Origin: Corynebacterium sp. UBA2622
GTDB taxonomy: Bacteria; Actinomycetota; Actinomycetes; Mycobacteriales; Mycobacteriaceae
Length of the DNA stretch: 52,079 nucleotides
Direction: 5' to 3'
NCBI RefSeq assembly: GCF_002339505.1
Contig: NZ_DDJO01000001.1
Span: forward strand, 2,648 to 54,726
Position 1 is the stretch's first letter, and each line of letters starts with the position of its first letter. Of this stretch, positions 1-8,489 are shown piece after piece. The notes under the pieces were generated by a model, which was not told where the DNA came from, did not search any database, and saw only the letters and a list, made by a program, of their open reading frames with translations. The position numbers were made by a program, and so were the translations under genes.

Positions 1-60
1 TCCCGGGGTGGTGAGGGGCGGGGGGGCGGCGCGGCGGGCGGGGGGGCGGGTGCGCGGGGA
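1..60. other. Low-complexity window end
   Basis: Nearly all G and C with several G runs of seven, only a handful of A or T, and no recognisable coding signal. It resembles the opposite window end and probably reflects degraded sequence at a contig end. The normal-looking sequence starts around position 61. Confidence 0.55.
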
Positions 61-116
61 AATCACATTCTGAACCTACCGCACCAGCCAGGGGGTGCGG
101 CGCGCGGCGGTGGGGC

Positions 117-122
117 TACAGT
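117..122 (+). promoter_or_regulatory. Putative -10 of lspA (TACAGT)
   Basis: TACAGT lies 9 nt before the lspA ATG with no Shine-Dalgarno between. Transcription would start at or within a few bases of the start codon. Confidence 0.5.
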
Positions 123-131
123 AATCAGTCG

Positions 132-668
132 ATGGAAGAGCAGACTTCGCCCACCGGGGCGCACAACGGGACAGAAGGCGCGCGACGGCGGTTCGTTCGG
201 CCGATCGTCGGTGCAATGCTCGCGATCGCGGCGGCGGACCAGGCCGTCAAGCAGCTGGTGCTCTCGACGCTGCAACCCGGGGAGCCCGTCGCGGTTGTCG
301 GCTCCTGGTTCCGCCTGCTTCTTCTGTTCAACCCCGGCGCGGCCTTCTCCATGGGGCAGGGCACGACGTGGCTGTTCACCACGATCCAGCTGGCGTTCGT
401 CGTCGGCGCGCTCGTCGCCGCCCCGCGCATCACCCACCCGTGGGAGGCTGCCGGGCTCGCGCTCATCGCCGGCGGGGCGCTGGGCAACCTCACCGACAGG
501 CTCGTTCGCCCGCCCGGGTTCTGGTTCGGCCACGTGGTGGACTACATCTCCGTGGGGCGCTTCGCGGTGTTCAACCTGGCGGACGCCGCGATCACCGTCG
601 GTGTCGCGGTGTTCATCCTGGCGCTGTTCGCTGGGGGAGACGAGGAAGAGGGCGGCCGTGGACGGTAA
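132..668 (+). CDS. lspA: Lipoprotein signal peptidase (signal peptidase II)
   Basis: Aspartic peptidase of the cytoplasmic membrane that removes the signal peptide from prolipoproteins after Lgt has diacylated the lipobox cysteine. The 178-residue product has about four hydrophobic segments. It carries the family motif FNPGAAFS (residues 67-73) and the two catalytic aspartates, Asp122 in GNLTDR and Asp151 in FNLADA. The last codons overlap the start of rluD by 11 nt, the classical lspA-rluD pair. The substrate-generating enzyme lgt is also in this window at 33.3 kb. The N-terminal 20 residues are hydrophilic and typical of actinobacterial forms. Assignment is secure. Confidence 0.95.
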   Translation: MEEQTSPTGAHNGTEGARRRFVRPIVGAMLAIAAADQAVKQLVLSTLQPGEPVAVVGSWFRLLLLFNPGAAFSMGQGTTWLFTTIQLAFVVGALVAAPRITHPWEAAGLALIAGGALGNLTDRLVRPPGFWFGHVVDYISVGRFAVFNLADAAITVGVAVFILALFAGGDEEEGGRGR

Positions 669-1584
669 GTTTCGCGCCCTTCCCGTCCCGGAGGGTCTCG
701 ACGGCATGCGCGTGGACGCGGCCGTCGCGAAGCTCTTCGGCATCTCCCGCGCCGCGGCGGCCGAGATCATCGCCGAGGGCGCCGTGCTTGTCGACGCCAC
801 GCCGGTGCTCAAGTCCGACCGCGTGCGCGCCGGTGCCCTCCTCGAGGCGACCCTGCCCGCCCCGAAAACCCCGCCCGCGCCGAAGGCGGAGCACGTCGAG
901 GGGTTGAACATCCTCTACTCCGACGCGGACGTCATTGCCGTCGACAAGCCGGTCGGCGTGGCCGCGCACCCGACGCTGGGGTGGGAGGGGCCCACCGTCG
1001 TCGGCGGGTTGCAGGCCATGGGCTTCGAGCTTCCCGACGCCGGGCCGCCCGAACGCAAGGGCATCGTGCAGCGCCTGGACGTGGGCACCTCCGGCGTGAT
1101 GGTCGTGGCCAATAGCGTCCAGGGTTATTCGGTGCTCAAGCGCGCCTTCCGCGAGCGCACCGTGGACAAGACGTACCACGCCGTGGTCCAGGGGCTGCCC
1201 GACCCGATCGTCGGCACCGTCGACGCGCCCATCGGGCGCCACCCCTCATCCGGTTGGAAGTTCGCCGTCACCGCCGACGGGCGCCACTCGGTGACGCACT
1301 ACGAGGTGCTCGAGGCGTTCCGCGAGGCCTCCCTGCTGGAGGTGCACCTGGAGACGGGGCGCACCCACCAGATCCGCGTGCACATGTCCGCCATCGGCCA
1401 CCCCTGCGTCGGCGACCCGATGTACGGCTCCGACCCGAACCTCTCCGCACGCGTGGGGCTGATCCGGCAGTGGCTGCACGCCACCCGGCTGGGGTTCATG
1501 CACCCGCGCACCAACACGTGGATGGAGGTGGAGTCCCCCTACCCGGAGGACCTCACGCACGCGCTGGAGGTGCTGCGCCGGTGA
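658..1584 (+). CDS. rluD: RluD-type 23S rRNA pseudouridine synthase
   Basis: Converts uridines of 23S rRNA helix 69 to pseudouridine, to judge by family. I chose GTG 658 because GAGGAAGAGGG stands just upstream inside lspA and the product (308 residues) has the usual length. An N-terminal S4 RNA-binding domain (about 16-75) precedes the RluA catalytic domain. The active-site motif reads VQRLDVGTSG with catalytic Asp141; the residue before RLD is Gln, where many homologues have His. ARTHQIRVH-type C-terminal motif is present as GRTHQIRVHM. The stop overlaps the next gene by 4 nt (GTGA), so the three genes are probably translated in a coupled way. Confidence 0.92.
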   Translation: MDGKFRALPVPEGLDGMRVDAAVAKLFGISRAAAAEIIAEGAVLVDATPVLKSDRVRAGALLEATLPAPKTPPAPKAEHVEGLNILYSDADVIAVDKPVGVAAHPTLGWEGPTVVGGLQAMGFELPDAGPPERKGIVQRLDVGTSGVMVVANSVQGYSVLKRAFRERTVDKTYHAVVQGLPDPIVGTVDAPIGRHPSSGWKFAVTADGRHSVTHYEVLEAFREASLLEVHLETGRTHQIRVHMSAIGHPCVGDPMYGSDPNLSARVGLIRQWLHATRLGFMHPRTNTWMEVESPYPEDLTHALEVLRR

Positions 1585-2135
1585 GGGGGCTCGCCGCACC
1601 CGCCGCAGCCGCCTTCGCGGCCCTGGCGGGCCTGGCCGGGCTGGGGGTCCTCGGGGCACACGCGCAGCACGACTCCGTTCCCGCCGGCGACCACCTGGGC
1701 ATGGAGCACGGGGAGAGCTGGGACGACTACCGAGCAAGGGCGGGGGCGTCGCTCGGCGGGGTGCCGGGTGGAACCCCGGTCTTTGCATTGGTCACCTTTG
1801 ACCGCCCGGCGGGTTTCGCCGACGCCGCGGCCGTGCTCGACGGCGTCGGGCGCGTCGACGCGGTTGTTTTTCCCGTAATGGCGGCGCGTGCCGTCCCGGA
1901 GCCCGTCGCAGGCGAGGGGCGCGCGGGCGTGTTCGCCCGCGAGGCGCGGCAGGCGGGCCGGGCGGCGGGTGCGGCGGGGGCGGATTACACGCCGGACGCG
2001 ATGAGCGCGGCGGTGGTCCACGACACGGGCGACACCTTGCGCAGCGTGGCGGGCCGTGCCGGGGTGGGTGCCGTCGAGACGCTGCCCGCCGATGCCGTGT
2101 GGGGTGCGTTCGGCATCGCGCCGACGGCCCACTAG
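1581..2135 (+). CDS. Small exported or membrane-anchored protein of unknown function
   Basis: Unrecognised 184-residue protein. It begins with an Ala/Leu-rich hydrophobic segment (about residues 3-24) ending in AHAQ, which could be a signal peptide with cleavage after Ala or an N-terminal anchor. The rest is soluble and Ala/Gly-rich, with no Cys and no motif I know. Start GTG 1581 gives a 4-nt overlap with the rluD stop; an upstream in-frame extension would lie wholly inside rluD. Being last in the lspA-rluD transcription unit suggests an envelope role, but that is only inference. A short 12-bp palindrome (2140-2151) follows the stop. Confidence 0.7.
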   Translation: MRGLAAPAAAAFAALAGLAGLGVLGAHAQHDSVPAGDHLGMEHGESWDDYRARAGASLGGVPGGTPVFALVTFDRPAGFADAAAVLDGVGRVDAVVFPVMAARAVPEPVAGEGRAGVFAREARQAGRAAGAAGADYTPDAMSAAVVHDTGDTLRSVAGRAGVGAVETLPADAVWGAFGIAPTAH

Positions 2136-2209
2136 GTCCGCCCGGCCGGGCATTTCCGCCGGCCCACACCTGTGTGATTCGGGGGTTTCGGGCGGTGCTC
2201 GCGCGCGGA

Positions 2210-2215
2210 TATGAT
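2210..2215 (+). promoter_or_regulatory. Putative -10 of dnaE (TATGAT)
   Basis: TATGAT ends 7 nt before ATG 2223. The hexamer itself contains the two in-frame ATGs at 2211 and 2214, so those cannot lie on the transcript if this is the promoter. This argues for a leaderless mRNA starting at 2223. Confidence 0.65.
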
Positions 2216-2222
2216 GACGCGC

Positions 2223-5200
2223 ATGGCCAAAAACTCCTCTTTCGTCCACCTGCACAACCACACAGAGTTCTCGATGCTCGACGGAATGGCCAAGGTGGAC
2301 CTGCTCGCCGAGGAGGTTGTCCGCCAGGGCATGCCCGCGGTGGGAATGACGGACCACGGCAACATGTTCGGCTCGAACGCCTTTTACCGTCGGATGGTCG
2401 ATGCCGGGGTCAAGCCCATCATCGGCATCGAGGCGTACATGGCGCCGGAGTCGCGCTTCAACAAGAAGCGCGTGCTGTGGGGCACGCCCGACCAGAAGTC
2501 CGACGACGTCTCCGCCTCGGGTGCATACCTGCACCAGACCATGCTGGCGGAGAACGCCACGGGCCTGCGCAACCTCTTCAGGCTTTCCTCCCTGGCCTCC
2601 TACGAGGGCCAGCTGGGCAAGTGGCCGCGCATGGACGCGGAGCTCATCGCCGAGCACGCCGACGGCATCATCGCCACCACCGGCTGCCCCTCGGGTGACG
2701 TGCAGACGCGCCTGCGCCTGGGCCAGTACGACGCCGCACTCGAGGCCGCGGCGATGTGGCAGGACATCTACGGCCGCGACAACTACTTCCTCGAGCTGAT
2801 GGACCACGGCCTGCACATCGAGCGCCGGGTGCGCGACGATCTGCTGCGCATCGGCCAGGCCCTGGACCTGCCGCCGCTGGTGACCAACGACTGCCACTAC
2901 GTCCTCGAGTCCCAGGCGCCCGCGCACGAGGCGATGCTGTGCGTGCAGACCGGCAAGACGCTGCTCGACCCGGACCGCTTCAAGTTCGACGGCACCGGTT
3001 ACTACATCAAGTCGGCGCAGCAGATGCGCGAGCTGTGGGACTCCGTCGTGCCCGAGGGCTGCGACAACACCCTGTGGATCGCCGAGCGCGTCGGTGACTA
3101 CGGTGAGCTGTGGGAGGAGCACCCGCACGACCGCATGCCCATCGCGGACGTGCCCGAGGGGGAGACCCCGACGTCGTGGCTGCGCAAGGAGGTCCACCGG
3201 GGCCTGAAGGAGCGTTTCGACGGCGGCGAGGTGCCCGCCGAGTACACCGAGCGCGCCGACTACGAGATCGACGTCATCGCCATGAAGGGCTACCCGTCCT
3301 ACTTCCTCATCGTTGCCGAGCTGATCAAGCACGCCCGTGAGGTGGGCATCCGGGTCGGGCCGGGCCGTGGCTCGGCGGCGGGGTCCCTCGTGGCGTACGC
3401 GCTGACCATCACCAACATCGACCCGATGGAGCACGGCCTGCTCTTCGAGAGGTTCCTCAACCCCGAGCGGCCCTCCGCACCCGATATCGACATCGACTTC
3501 GACGACCGCCGCCGCGGTGAGATGATCACCTACGCCGCCGAGCGTTGGGGCGAGGACAAGATCGCCCAGGTGATCACCTTCGGCACCGTGAAGACGAAGC
3601 AGGCCATCAAGGACGCCGCCAAGGTCAACTTCGGCCAGCCCGGCTTCCAGATGGCCGACCGGATCAACGGCGCGCTGCCGCCGGCGATCATGGCGAAGGA
3701 CATTCCCCTGTCCGGCATCACCAACCCGGAGCACGAGCGCTACCCAGAGGCCGCGGAGGTGCGCTCGCTCATCGAGACGGACCCCGACGTGGCCAAGATC
3801 TACGAGACCGCCCGCGGCCTCGAGGGCGTCGTGCGCCAGGCGGGCGTACACGCCTGCGCGGTGATCATGGCGTCCGTACCGCTGATGAACCACATCCCGA
3901 TGTGGAAGCGCCCCGCCGACGGGGCGATCATCACCGGCTGGGACTACCCGGCGTGCGAGGCCATCGGCCTGCTGAAGATGGACTTCCTCGGCCTGCGCAA
4001 CCTCACCGTGCTCGGCGATGCCCTCGAGAACGTGAAGAAGAACCGCGGGGAGAGCATCGACCTCGAGACCTTGGACATTGACGACGCCGCCGTCTACGAC
4101 CTGCTCTCCCGCGGCGACACCCTCGGCGTGTTCCAGCTCGACTCCGGCGGCATGCAGGAGCTGCTCAAGCGCATGCGCCCGACCGGCTTCAGCGACATCG
4201 TCGCCTCCCTGGCCCTCTACCGGCCGGGGCCGATGGGCGTGAACGCCCACTGGGACTACGCGGACCGCAAGAACGGGCGCAAGCCCATCACCCCGATCCA
4301 CCCGGAGCTGGAGGAGCCGCTGCGGGAGATCCTCGACGAGACCTACGGCCTCATCGTCTACCAGGAGCAGATCATGAGGATCTCGCAGAAGGTGGCGAAC
4401 TACACGGCCGGCGAGGCGGACGGCTTCCGCAAGGCCATGGGCAAGAAGAAGCCGGAGGTGCTGGCCAAGGAGTACACCAAGTTCTCCGCGGGCATGGCGG
4501 AGAACGGCTACTCCAAGGCCGCGGTCGACGCGCTGTGGGGAACCATCGAGCCCTTCGCCTCCTACGCGTTCAACAAGTCCCACGCCGCGGGTTACGCGCT
4601 GGTGTCCTACTGGACGGCCTACATGAAGGCGAACTACACCGCCGAGTACATGGCGGCGCTCCTGACCTCGGTGGGCGACAAGAAGGACAAGTCCGCGATC
4701 TACCTCTCGGACTGCCGGCACCTGGGCATCAGCGTCCTCCAGCCCGACATCAACGAGTCGGAGGAGAACTTCATGGCAGTCGGTGAGGACATCCGCTACG
4801 GGCTGGCCGCCGTGCGCAACGTCGGCCTGGAGGTGGTCGAGTCCATCAAGGAAACCCGCCGGACAAAGGGGCAGTTCTCCAGCTTCTCCGACTACCTGGA
4901 CAAGATCGACCTCCTGCCGTGCAACAAGCGCATCACGGAATCGCTGGTGAAGGCGGGTGCCTTCGACTCGCTGGGCCACCCGCGCAAGGGGCTGATGCTC
5001 ATCCAGGAAGACGCCGTCGATTCGGTCCTGACCACGAAGAAGGCCGCGGACAAGGGGCAGTTCGACCTCTTTGCGGGCCTCGGCGGCGACGCCGGGGACA
5101 GCCCCTCGGCCTTCGCCATCGACATCCCGGAGGACGAGTGGGACCGCAAGCACAAGCTCGCGCTCGAGCGCGAGATGCTGGGGCTCTACGTCTCCGGCCA

Positions 5201-5783
5201 CCCCCTCGACGGCTACGAGGAGGCCCTGGACGCGCAAACGGACACCCGGCTCACGGACATCCTCTCCGGGGAGATGCGCAACGGGGCGGAGGTGACCATC
5301 GGCGGGCTGATCTCGAGCGTCGACAGGCGGTTCTCCAAGAAGGACGGCTCGCCCTGGGCCATCGTCACGGTGGAGGACCATCACGGCGCCCAGGTGGACG
5401 TTCTGCTGTTCAACAAGGTCTACGCGCTGGTCGCGCCGCAGATCGTGGAGGACAACATCATCCTGGTCAAGGCCCACGTGTCCATCCGCGACGACCGGAT
5501 GAGCCTGTTCGGTGACGACGTGAAGGTGCCCGAGCTCGGCCCCGGCAACGGCGCCGGCCTGCCCCTGCGGCTGACCATGCGCACGGAGCAGTGCACGCTG
5601 GAGAACATCCGCCGGTTGAAGAGCGTCCTCACCGCCAACCCGGGTGACTCGGACGTCTACCTCAACCTCGTCCACGGCGACCAGGCGCAGCTCATGGTGC
5701 TGGGCGACCACCTGCGCGTGGAGCGCTCCGCCAGCCTCATGGGTGACCTCAAGGCGAACATGGGGGCGGGGATCCTGGCCTGA
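2223..5783 (+). CDS. dnaE: DNA polymerase III alpha subunit (replicative)
   Basis: Catalytic subunit of the replicative DNA polymerase, 1186 residues. N-terminal PHP domain starts HLHNHTEFSMLDG, followed by MTDHGN. The palm holds GPGRGSAAGS and the catalytic PDIDIDFDD (near residues 420-428). FNKSHAAGYA follows, then a helix-hairpin-helix region and an OB fold (VTIGGLISS, near residue 1023). Start 2223 gives MAKNSSFVHL, the N-terminus seen in other corynebacterial DnaE; earlier in-frame ATGs overlap the -10. The length is normal for DnaE1. The gene has its own promoter and a terminator after the stop, so it looks monocistronic. Confidence 0.97.
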   Translation: MAKNSSFVHLHNHTEFSMLDGMAKVDLLAEEVVRQGMPAVGMTDHGNMFGSNAFYRRMVDAGVKPIIGIEAYMAPESRFNKKRVLWGTPDQKSDDVSASGAYLHQTMLAENATGLRNLFRLSSLASYEGQLGKWPRMDAELIAEHADGIIATTGCPSGDVQTRLRLGQYDAALEAAAMWQDIYGRDNYFLELMDHGLHIERRVRDDLLRIGQALDLPPLVTNDCHYVLESQAPAHEAMLCVQTGKTLLDPDRFKFDGTGYYIKSAQQMRELWDSVVPEGCDNTLWIAERVGDYGELWEEHPHDRMPIADVPEGETPTSWLRKEVHRGLKERFDGGEVPAEYTERADYEIDVIAMKGYPSYFLIVAELIKHAREVGIRVGPGRGSAAGSLVAYALTITNIDPMEHGLLFERFLNPERPSAPDIDIDFDDRRRGEMITYAAERWGEDKIAQVITFGTVKTKQAIKDAAKVNFGQPGFQMADRINGALPPAIMAKDIPLSGITNPEHERYPEAAEVRSLIETDPDVAKIYETARGLEGVVRQAGVHACAVIMASVPLMNHIPMWKRPADGAIITGWDYPACEAIGLLKMDFLGLRNLTVLGDALENVKKNRGESIDLETLDIDDAAVYDLLSRGDTLGVFQLDSGGMQELLKRMRPTGFSDIVASLALYRPGPMGVNAHWDYADRKNGRKPITPIHPELEEPLREILDETYGLIVYQEQIMRISQKVANYTAGEADGFRKAMGKKKPEVLAKEYTKFSAGMAENGYSKAAVDALWGTIEPFASYAFNKSHAAGYALVSYWTAYMKANYTAEYMAALLTSVGDKKDKSAIYLSDCRHLGISVLQPDINESEENFMAVGEDIRYGLAAVRNVGLEVVESIKETRRTKGQFSSFSDYLDKIDLLPCNKRITESLVKAGAFDSLGHPRKGLMLIQEDAVDSVLTTKKAADKGQFDLFAGLGGDAGDSPSAFAIDIPEDEWDRKHKLALEREMLGLYVSGHPLDGYEEALDAQTDTRLTDILSGEMRNGAEVTIGGLISSVDRRFSKKDGSPWAIVTVEDHHGAQVDVLLFNKVYALVAPQIVEDNIILVKAHVSIRDDRMSLFGDDVKVPELGPGNGAGLPLRLTMRTEQCTLENIRRLKSVLTANPGDSDVYLNLVHGDQAQLMVLGDHLRVERSASLMGDLKANMGAGILA

Positions 5784-5788
5784 GGCGG

Positions 5789-5815
5789 CGGGCGGTGAAT
5801 ATAAACCGCCCGTTT
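5789..5815 (+). terminator. Hairpin terminator after dnaE
   Basis: Arms CGGGCGGT (5789-5796) and ACCGCCCG (5805-5812) are perfectly complementary around an A/T-rich 8-nt loop and are followed by TTT. It starts 6 nt after the dnaE stop. Confidence 0.65.
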
Positions 5816-5889
5816 CCTGGCCCGCCCCGAGGGGCCCCGTTAGGCTCGGCGACACCCTGAAACTATCGCCGAACAGAAACGAGGGTCCC

Positions 5890-7098
5890 ATGGCTCAGAA
5901 CAGAATCCGCACGACCCACGTCGGCTCGCTGCCGAGGACGCCCGAGCTTCTCGACGCCAACCTGCGCCGCGCCTCCGGGGAGATCGGCGGGGAGGAGTTC
6001 GAGGCGATCCTCCGGGACGCCGTCGACGACGTGGTGGCCCGCCAGGTGGAGCTGGGCATCGACATCGTCAACGACGGCGAGTACGGCCACATCACATCCG
6101 GAGCGGTCGATTACGGCGCGTGGTGGAACTACTCGTTTTCGCGTCTCGGCGGGCTGACAATGACCGACGAGGACCGCTGGGCGAGCCGGGAGGAGGTGCG
6201 CTCCACCCCGGGCAACATCAGGCTGACCAGCATGAGGGACCGCCGGGACCGCCACCTGTTCTCCGAGGCCTACGAGGACCCGCACTCCGGCATCTTCGCG
6301 GGCAGGGCCAAGGTGGGAAACCCCAAGTTCACCGGTCCCGTCACCTACACGGGAGGCGACGAGGTGGCGCGCGATACCGCCCTCCTGCGTCGCGCGGTGA
6401 ACGGCGCGGGCGCGGGTGACGCCTTCGTCGCGGCGCTGTCACCGGGGTCGGCGGCGCGGCTGAGGAACGAGTACTACGCCACGGACGGGGAGCTGGTGCA
6501 GGCCTGTGCGGGCGCCATGGCGCAGGAGTACCGGGCCATCACCGACGCCGGCTTCACCGTGCAGCTCGATGCCCCGGATCTCGCCGAGTCGTGGGACCAA
6601 ATCAACCCGGAGCCGACCCTGGAGGACTACCGGGCCTGGTTGCGGGTGCGCGTCGACGCCATCAACTCCGCCCTCGCCGGCCTCCCGCGGGAGCGCACCC
6701 GCCTGCACATCTGCTGGGGTTCCTGGCACGGCCCGCACGTCACGGACGTGGCCTTCGCAGACATCGCCGAGGAGATCCTGCGCGCCGAGGTGGGCGGATT
6801 CTCCTTCGAGGCGGCATCCCCGCGCCACGCCCACGAGTGGCGCGTCTGGCGCGACCATCGCCTGCCCGAGGGCAGCGTCATTTACCCGGGGGTGATCTCC
6901 CACAGCACCAACGCGGTGGAGCACCCCCGGCTGGTGGCCGACCGGATCACCCAGTTCGCGGAGGTCGTCGGGCCCGAGAACGTCATCGCCTCCTCCGACT
7001 GCGGTCTGGGCGGGCGCCTCAACCACCAGATCGCGTGGGCGAAGCTGGGTTCGCTCGTGGAGGGTGCGCGCATCGCGTCGGCGGAGCTTTTCGGGTAG
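5890..7098 (+). CDS. Single-domain MetE-like (cobalamin-independent methionine synthase family) methyltransferase
   Basis: Homologous to the catalytic C-terminal half of MetE and to short stand-alone relatives of about 370-400 residues; here 402 residues. The zinc site is intact: His273 and Cys275 in LHICWGSWHG, Glu307 in SFEAAS, Cys371 in SSDCGLGGR. N-terminal TTHVGSLPR is also typical. It lacks the N-terminal barrel of full MetE, so the methyl donor is uncertain. It could make methionine from homocysteine or act on another thiol. ATG 5890 follows a weak purine-rich stretch (ACGAGGG). The neighbours dnaE and ilvA give no clear hint of the substrate. Confidence 0.8.
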   Translation: MAQNRIRTTHVGSLPRTPELLDANLRRASGEIGGEEFEAILRDAVDDVVARQVELGIDIVNDGEYGHITSGAVDYGAWWNYSFSRLGGLTMTDEDRWASREEVRSTPGNIRLTSMRDRRDRHLFSEAYEDPHSGIFAGRAKVGNPKFTGPVTYTGGDEVARDTALLRRAVNGAGAGDAFVAALSPGSAARLRNEYYATDGELVQACAGAMAQEYRAITDAGFTVQLDAPDLAESWDQINPEPTLEDYRAWLRVRVDAINSALAGLPRERTRLHICWGSWHGPHVTDVAFADIAEEILRAEVGGFSFEAASPRHAHEWRVWRDHRLPEGSVIYPGVISHSTNAVEHPRLVADRITQFAEVVGPENVIASSDCGLGGRLNHQIAWAKLGSLVEGARIASAELFG

Positions 7099-7134
7099 TC
7101 GGCCGGTACCGGTCCGGGGGGCGGGGGCAGGGGA

Positions 7135-7140
7135 TAGACT
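7135..7140 (+). promoter_or_regulatory. Putative -10 of ilvA (TAGACT)
   Basis: TAGACT ends 8 nt before the ilvA ATG with no Shine-Dalgarno. A perfect 10-bp palindrome CCGGTACCGG sits upstream at 7103-7112, close to where a -35 would be. Confidence 0.6.
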
Positions 7141-7148
7141 GGTGCACC

Positions 7149-8432
7149 ATGAGTTCACCCACCACGACCCAGGCAGTGCACGCGGCGGACATCCAGGCGG
7201 CCCAGGCGAAGATTTCCTCCGTCATTGAGCCCATCCCGCTGCAGTACTGCCCGCGTCTGTCGCAGCAGTACGGGGTTGAGGTGTACCTCAAGCGCGAGGA
7301 CCTGCAGGACGTGCGCTCCTACAAGATCCGCGGCGCCTACTACGGCATCGCCTCCCTCTCCCCGGAGGAGAAGGCCGCGGGTGTCGTGGCCGCCTCCGCC
7401 GGCAACCACGCGCAGGGGGTGGCCTATGCGTGCCGCGCCATGGGAATCCGGGGCAGGATCTTCGTGCCCAAACCCACCCCGAAGCAGAAGCGCGACCGGA
7501 TCCGCGTCCACGGCGGGGACAGCATCGAGCTCGTCGTCACGGGAAACACCTTCGACGAGGCCGCCGAGGCCGCGCGCGCCGACGCCGCCGAGCGCGGGGC
7601 AACCATCATCGAGCCTTTCGACGCCCGCACCACTGTCATCGGCCAGGGAACCGTCGCGGCTGAGATCCTCACACAGCTAACGGGCTTGGGCCGGGAGCTG
7701 GACACCCTCATCGTCCCCGTCGGCGGCGGCGGCCTCGCGGCCGGGATGGTCTCCTACCTCGCGGACATGTCGCCGCTGACCTCGGTGGTCGGCGTGGAGC
7801 CCGCCGGCGCCGCGTCGATGGCTGCGGCACTGCAGAACGGCGGGCCCGTGACCCTCGAATCGATCGATCCCTTCGTCGACGGAGCGGCGGTCAAACGCGC
7901 GGGCCAATTCCCCTACGACATCATCTCCGCCAACCTCGGTCGCATCAGCCTGCTGGTCAGTGAGGAGGGCGAGGTCTGCACCGAGATGCTCGCCCTCTAC
8001 CAGAACGAGGGCATCATCGCCGAGCCCGCCGGCGCGCTGTCGGTGGCGGGCCTGCACGGTGCGGAGCTCGAGCCGGGCAGCACCGTCGTGTGCGTCGTCT
8101 CCGGCGGCAACAACGACGTGCTGCGCTACGCGGAGGTCATGGAGCGCTCGCTGGTGCACCGCGGCCTGAAGCACTACTTCCTGGTCAACTTCCCGCAGGA
8201 GCCGGGTCAGCTGCGGGTGTTCCTGACGAGCATCCTCGGCGAGGACGACGACATCGTCCTGTTCGAGTACCTGAAGAAGAACAACCGCGAAACCGGCGTG
8301 GCCCTTGTCGGCCTGGAGCTCAGCCGGGCGGAGGATCTCGGCCCGCTGCTGGAGCGCATGGACGCCTCGCCCATCGAGTGCCGCCGGCTCATGCCGGGCA
8401 CCGACGAATACGAGTTCATCGTCTCCGGTTAG
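7149..8432 (+). CDS. ilvA: Biosynthetic L-threonine dehydratase
   Basis: PLP enzyme that deaminates threonine to 2-oxobutanoate, the first committed step to isoleucine. The 427-residue product has the PLP lysine in RSYKIRGA (Lys59), SAGNHAQG, and the glycine-rich phosphate loop VGGGGLAAG, then one C-terminal ACT-like regulatory domain from about residue 335. That matches the single-domain regulated form of corynebacteria, which is inhibited by isoleucine. The start is fixed by the -10 hexamer 8 nt upstream. The next gene, treZ, faces it, with a hairpin between the two stops. Confidence 0.95.
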   Translation: MSSPTTTQAVHAADIQAAQAKISSVIEPIPLQYCPRLSQQYGVEVYLKREDLQDVRSYKIRGAYYGIASLSPEEKAAGVVAASAGNHAQGVAYACRAMGIRGRIFVPKPTPKQKRDRIRVHGGDSIELVVTGNTFDEAAEAARADAAERGATIIEPFDARTTVIGQGTVAAEILTQLTGLGRELDTLIVPVGGGGLAAGMVSYLADMSPLTSVVGVEPAGAASMAAALQNGGPVTLESIDPFVDGAAVKRAGQFPYDIISANLGRISLLVSEEGEVCTEMLALYQNEGIIAEPAGALSVAGLHGAELEPGSTVVCVVSGGNNDVLRYAEVMERSLVHRGLKHYFLVNFPQEPGQLRVFLTSILGEDDDIVLFEYLKKNNRETGVALVGLELSRAEDLGPLLERMDASPIECRRLMPGTDEYEFIVSG

Positions 8433-8478
8433 GCCCCCGCCGGGACGGTCCCGCGGGCGCGCTTCCGGCGGCGGGGGC
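8433..8478. terminator. Hairpin between convergent ilvA and treZ
   Basis: Arms GCCCCCGCCG (8433-8442) and CGGCGGGGGC (8469-8478) are perfectly complementary. A smaller hairpin (GGGAC/GTCCC, 8442-8452) overlaps the left arm. The U-tract is poor, so bidirectional termination is plausible but not certain. Confidence 0.45.
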
Positions 8479-8489
8479 GGGGGCGTCGA

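Noticed and set aside
2140..2151. GCCCGGCCGGGC palindrome as a terminator after the 184-residue gene
   Set aside because: It has no loop to speak of and no T-tract; such short GC palindromes are common in this composition.
2211..2216. Earlier dnaE starts ATG 2211 and ATG 2214
   Set aside because: Both overlap the -10 hexamer TATGAT and would add residues not expected in corynebacterial DnaE.
1539..5891. 1450-codon open frame on the minus strand opposite dnaE
   Set aside because: It is the antisense shadow of dnaE. dnaE has all polymerase motifs; the antisense product has no domain and is Val/His/Arg/Gly-rich as expected from high G+C third positions.
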